From NCBI GenBank assembly GCA_024709705.1, contig JANJWE010000215.1:1-18063 (forward strand): 18,063 nt of DNA. Direction: 5' to 3'. Below the pieces are notes generated by a model. That model was not told the DNA's origin. It did not search any database and saw only the letters and a list, made by a program, of their open reading frames with translations. How positions within the stretch are numbered: position 1 is the stretch's first letter; each line of letters starts with the position of its first letter. The position numbers were made by a program, and so were the translations under genes. Positions 15,340 to 18,063 of this stretch are shown here, in pieces. This stretch comes from Flavobacterium sp. (GTDB lineage: Bacteria > Bacteroidota > Bacteroidia > Flavobacteriales > Flavobacteriaceae).

Positions 15340-15369
15340 TTTTATTCGTAATTTTTTTTACGAATGAAA
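15340..15369 (+). promoter_or_regulatory. Start-codon-sequestering hairpin (candidate riboswitch expression platform)
   Basis: Bases 15340-15351 pair with 15358-15369 in a 12-bp stem (one G-U) closed by a six-U loop. The AUG of the receptor gene (15364-15366) lies wholly inside the 3' arm. Bases 15335-15342 are also perfectly complementary to aptamer bases 15190-15197, and 15331-15336 to 15348-15353, giving alternative pairings that would open this stem. The mechanism is inferred; the pairings are read directly. Confidence 0.6.
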
Positions 15370-17577
15370 AATCTATTCCAAAAACAGTCTCCAACCGGAG
15401 CTTCTTTTTTCAGGAAAAAAAGTGTATTCCTGATTGCCTTTACTTCTTTTTCGGTTTTTGCACAAGAAACGGTCAAGGATACCACCACCAAAAAAGAAAT
15501 TGCTTTAGATGAGGTTTTGGTTTCGGCGGTGCGGGTTACAGCACAAACTCCGGTAACTTTTTCCAACCTCAAAAAAGACGAATTCAAAACCCGAAATTTA
15601 GGTCAAGATATTCCTCTGATGATGAATTTCCTACCTTCGGTAGTAACTACATCCGATGCCGGGGCAGGAGTGGGCTACACCGGAATTCGAGTACGTGGTT
15701 CTGATGCTACGCGTGTGAATGTTACCATTAACGGTATTCCGTACAACGATTCCGAAAGTCAAGGAACTTTTTGGGTAAACATGCCCGATTTTGCCAGCTC
15801 TACCGAAAGTTTGCAATTGCAACGCGGTGTGGGAACATCCACCAATGGTGCCGGTGCATTTGGTGCAAGTTTGAATTTGCTAACCGACTCGTATGCCAAA
15901 GAAGCCAACGGAGAAATTTCTAACTCTTTTGGAAGTTTCAATACCCGTAAGCATACCGTGAAATTTAGTACCGGAATGCTCAATGATCGATTTGAAATAG
16001 CCGGACGATTATCTAATATAGTTTCCGATGGATTTATTGACCGAGCCTTTTCCGATTTAAAATCCTATTTTTTACAAGGGGCCTATGTAGGTGAAACCAC
16101 ATTAATTAAAGGATTGGTTTTTGGAGGAAAACAAACCACTTATCAAGCTTGGTATGGTTTGGAAGACCCCGAAAAGTTACAGAATGACCGAACTTTTAAT
16201 GTAGCCGGAATGTATTTTGATGAACAAGGGAATATGCAATTTTATGACAACGAGGTAGATAATTACCAGCAAGACCATTACCAGCTGCATTGGAATGAAA
16301 AGTGGAATGCCAATTGGAGTAGCAATTTGGCTTTGCATTATACAATAGGAAAAGGTTATTTTGAACAGTACAGACAAAATCAAAGGTTTTCTAATTATGG
16401 CTTAACCCCAATACAATTGGGAGGCGAAACAATAGACCGAACCGATTTAATTCGTCGTCGTTGGTTGGATAATGATTTTTACGGCACTACCTTTTCATTA
16501 AATTATAAAAAAGACAAAGTTGATTTCATTTTTGGTGGTGGAGCAAACAAGTATGAAGGAGCTCATTTTGGTGAAATCATTTGGGCCAGATATGCTTCGC
16601 AAAGCGAAATCAGAGATCGCTATTATGATGATTTTTCAACCAAAACCGATGTCAATATTTTTGCAAAGTTGAATTATGATTTGACAACTAGATGGCGACT
16701 TTTTGGAGATATTCAATACCGTAATGTGGGTTTTAAAGCCAATGGTGAAGATACCGGCATAGTAAACGATACGTTTAATTTCATCAATCCGAAAGCCGGT
16801 ATTACTTTTACATTGAATCAAAGAAATCACTTTTATTTTTCGTATGCCAAAGCCCAACGGGAACCCAACCGAAACGACTACGAAAACGGAAATCCAAGAC
16901 CAGAAAAATTAGATGATTTTGAGTTAGGCTGGCGTTTTGCAAAAGAAAATATAAAGTTGAATGTAAACAGTTATTTGATGATGTACAAAGACCAATTGGT
17001 CTTAACCGGAGAATTAAATGATGTTGGAGCACCCATTCGTGCCAATAGCGGAAATAGTTACAGAGTTGGATTGGAAGTTGATGCATCCATCAAGATAATG
17101 AGACAATGGCTTTGGCAAACAAATATTACCTTAAGTCAAAATAGAAATACGGATTTTATTTTTCAAAAAGATGGAGTTATCCAAAATTTAGGCTCAACGA
17201 ATATTGCTTTTTCTCCTAATATTATTTACGGTAATATTTTAACGTATATTCCAGCAAAAGGATTGCAAACCTCGCTTTTAACAAAATTTGTAGGCAAACA
17301 ATATATGGGAAATATTGATTCCAAAATGTCAGTTTTAGATCCCTATTCAACAACAGATTTTAATATATCGTATGAAATAGAAACAAAGAAAATTTTCAAA
17401 TCCATTCAATTCAATGCCTTAATCAATAATATTTTTGATTTGAAATACGAAAGCAATGGCTATTTCTACACGTTTGATGATGATTCTGTGCCGGGAAGCT
17501 TAACTACTCTGGAAGGAGCCGGTTTTTATCCGCAAGCGGGTATTCATTTTTTGGCAGGAATGACACTATTGTTTTAG
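15364..17577 (+). CDS. TonB-dependent outer-membrane receptor, probable thiamine transporter
   Basis: 22-stranded outer-membrane barrel with an internal plug, energised by TonB-ExbBD. The signal peptide runs to about residue 34 (basic RKK, hydrophobic SVFLIAFTSFSVFAQ). A TonB-box-like segment (EIALDEVLVSAVRV) precedes the plug (about 60-175: LPSVVTTSDAGAGVGYTGIRVRGSDATRVNVTINGIPYNDSESQGTFWVNMPDFASS, then LQLQRGVGTSTNGAGAFGASLNL). The barrel fills the rest and ends in an aromatic residue (MTLLF), the usual assembly signal. No N-terminal carboxypeptidase-like domain and no SusD partner are present, so it is not a glycan SusC system. The TPP riboswitch in its leader points to uptake of thiamine or its phosphates. 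737 residues, normal. It stands alone and ends before a hairpin. Confidence 0.93.
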   Translation: MKNLFQKQSPTGASFFRKKSVFLIAFTSFSVFAQETVKDTTTKKEIALDEVLVSAVRVTAQTPVTFSNLKKDEFKTRNLGQDIPLMMNFLPSVVTTSDAGAGVGYTGIRVRGSDATRVNVTINGIPYNDSESQGTFWVNMPDFASSTESLQLQRGVGTSTNGAGAFGASLNLLTDSYAKEANGEISNSFGSFNTRKHTVKFSTGMLNDRFEIAGRLSNIVSDGFIDRAFSDLKSYFLQGAYVGETTLIKGLVFGGKQTTYQAWYGLEDPEKLQNDRTFNVAGMYFDEQGNMQFYDNEVDNYQQDHYQLHWNEKWNANWSSNLALHYTIGKGYFEQYRQNQRFSNYGLTPIQLGGETIDRTDLIRRRWLDNDFYGTTFSLNYKKDKVDFIFGGGANKYEGAHFGEIIWARYASQSEIRDRYYDDFSTKTDVNIFAKLNYDLTTRWRLFGDIQYRNVGFKANGEDTGIVNDTFNFINPKAGITFTLNQRNHFYFSYAKAQREPNRNDYENGNPRPEKLDDFELGWRFAKENIKLNVNSYLMMYKDQLVLTGELNDVGAPIRANSGNSYRVGLEVDASIKIMRQWLWQTNITLSQNRNTDFIFQKDGVIQNLGSTNIAFSPNIIYGNILTYIPAKGLQTSLLTKFVGKQYMGNIDSKMSVLDPYSTTDFNISYEIETKKIFKSIQFNALINNIFDLKYESNGYFYTFDDDSVPGSLTTLEGAGFYPQAGIHFLAGMTLLF

Positions 17578-17594
17578 ATACAAACCAAATTTTA

Positions 17595-17633
17595 AACACA
17601 ACTCAACTGGTAATTTATTAGTTGAGTTGTGTT
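17595..17633. terminator. Long perfect hairpin between convergent genes (probable terminator)
   Basis: A perfect 14-bp stem (17595-17608 with 17620-17633) with an 11-base loop, 17 bases after the receptor stop and between two convergent genes. A clear T-tract is missing on both sides, so it may end transcription weakly or protect mRNA 3' ends. Confidence 0.6.
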
Positions 17634-17680
17634 GTTATTGAAGTTAACTCATTTACCTAAAAAATATTTTATTTTTAGAT

Positions 17681-18063
17681 TTATTGCTTGATGAGTTCGT
17701 ATCGCCCAAAAGGTACCGTGTACGAAAAAAACTGATTTTGTGCAGCACCTTCGTTTTCATTTACATAAACATTACCATTGGCATATAAGGTAAAAAATAT
17801 TTTTTCTACCCCATTTTCTACTTTATGTCGGAATATAATTCCGGGATCTAGAAAATCAATTTGTCTATTGGGTTCGTTAAATGAACCATCAACCATCACG
17901 TCATTAGGGCCACAATTTCGACAAACATTTGGGTTATTTGGATTAGGTTTAGTTATAAAATTACCTTTTATATTATAATCATAAGGATCCGCATAATTAA
18001 TCAATAGATTTGGCAATGTGTTAATTTTCTCAATTCCATTCTCAACATACCTATATTCAGCTA
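17681..18063 (-). CDS. Hypothetical protein, C-terminal part (start lies beyond the right edge)
   Basis: I do not recognise this protein. The minus-strand frame is open to the window edge, so the TTG at 18016 is an internal codon and the true start lies outside. About 127 residues are visible, beginning in-frame AEYRYVENGIEKINTLPNLLINYADPYDYN and ending PFGRYELIKQ. The chain is rich in Asn, Tyr, Phe and Gly, with no membrane segment, one C-x-x-C pair (VCRNCG), and two copies of a VENG(I/V)EKI motif about 85 residues apart. Composition and C-terminal beta character suit a secreted or surface protein of Bacteroidota, but this is only an inference. It converges with the TonB receptor gene, from which the long hairpin separates it. 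Confidence 0.6.
   Translation of the reverse strand, partial: AEYRYVENGIEKINTLPNLLINYADPYDYNIKGNFITKPNPNNPNVCRNCGPNDVMVDGSFNEPNRQIDFLDPGIIFRHKVENGVEKIFFTLYANGNVYVNENEGAAQNQFFSYTVPFGRYELIKQ

Noticed and set aside
15331..15359. Possible intrinsic terminator (6-bp aattac/gtaatt stem plus T-tract) as a transcriptional riboswitch platform
   Set aside because: The stem is short and AT-only, and the T-run doubles as the loop of a stronger 12-bp hairpin that hides the AUG; kept only as an alternative pairing in the translational model.

Overview
The window is AT-rich chromosomal DNA from a member of the Bacteroidota, almost certainly a Flavobacterium-like Flavobacteriaceae. Evidence: a mutY-ssb-gldE-gldD gliding/secretion cluster, promoters of the Bacteroidota type (-33 TTG, -7 TAnnTTTG), near absence of Shine-Dalgarno sequences, a bacterial GGGP synthase, and a TPP-riboswitch-controlled TonB-dependent receptor. 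I see no prophage, insertion sequence, CRISPR array, rRNA or tRNA. The content is mostly core genome, with the unusual material concentrated in the second half.

Layout. 1-2959 (+): the 3' end of mutY, then ssb, gldE and gldD, closed by a strong hairpin terminator shared with the convergent gene at 3024-3533 (-), a lipoprotein with a CX3C heavy-metal-associated domain and a Lys/Cys-rich tail. 3654-4520 (+): an EamA/DMT exporter-type permease. 4521-4813: non-coding. 8181-4814 (-): two secreted M16 peptidase-family proteins, one with the HXXEH zinc site and one without it but with the R/Y pair, forming an active/inactive pair. 8383-9032 (+): rplU-rpmA behind a clear flavobacterial promoter. 10505-9189 (-): ahcY. 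Two opposed terminators lie between rpmA and ahcY.

10644-15074 (+) is a compact five-gene run in which every junction overlaps: 4'-phosphopantetheinyl transferase, GGGP synthase, PnuC-type nicotinamide riboside transporter, a 699-residue protein joining a degenerate NadR-like kinase domain to a DUF4301 domain, and ArfB. The decayed Walker A motif next to pnuC, and the resemblance of DUF4301 to UDP-sugar pyrophosphorylases, make this the least explained protein here.

15075-15363 holds an imperfect long inverted repeat, a promoter and a TPP riboswitch ahead of a TonB-dependent receptor (15364-17577), which is therefore a probable outer-membrane thiamine transporter. The riboswitch has a readable candidate expression platform: a 12-bp hairpin that buries the AUG start codon, and an upstream segment that can pair with the aptamer's own GGGGU strand. 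This would give translational control by start-codon occlusion in an organism that does not rely on Shine-Dalgarno sequences. The window ends in an unrecognised minus-strand gene that runs off the right edge.
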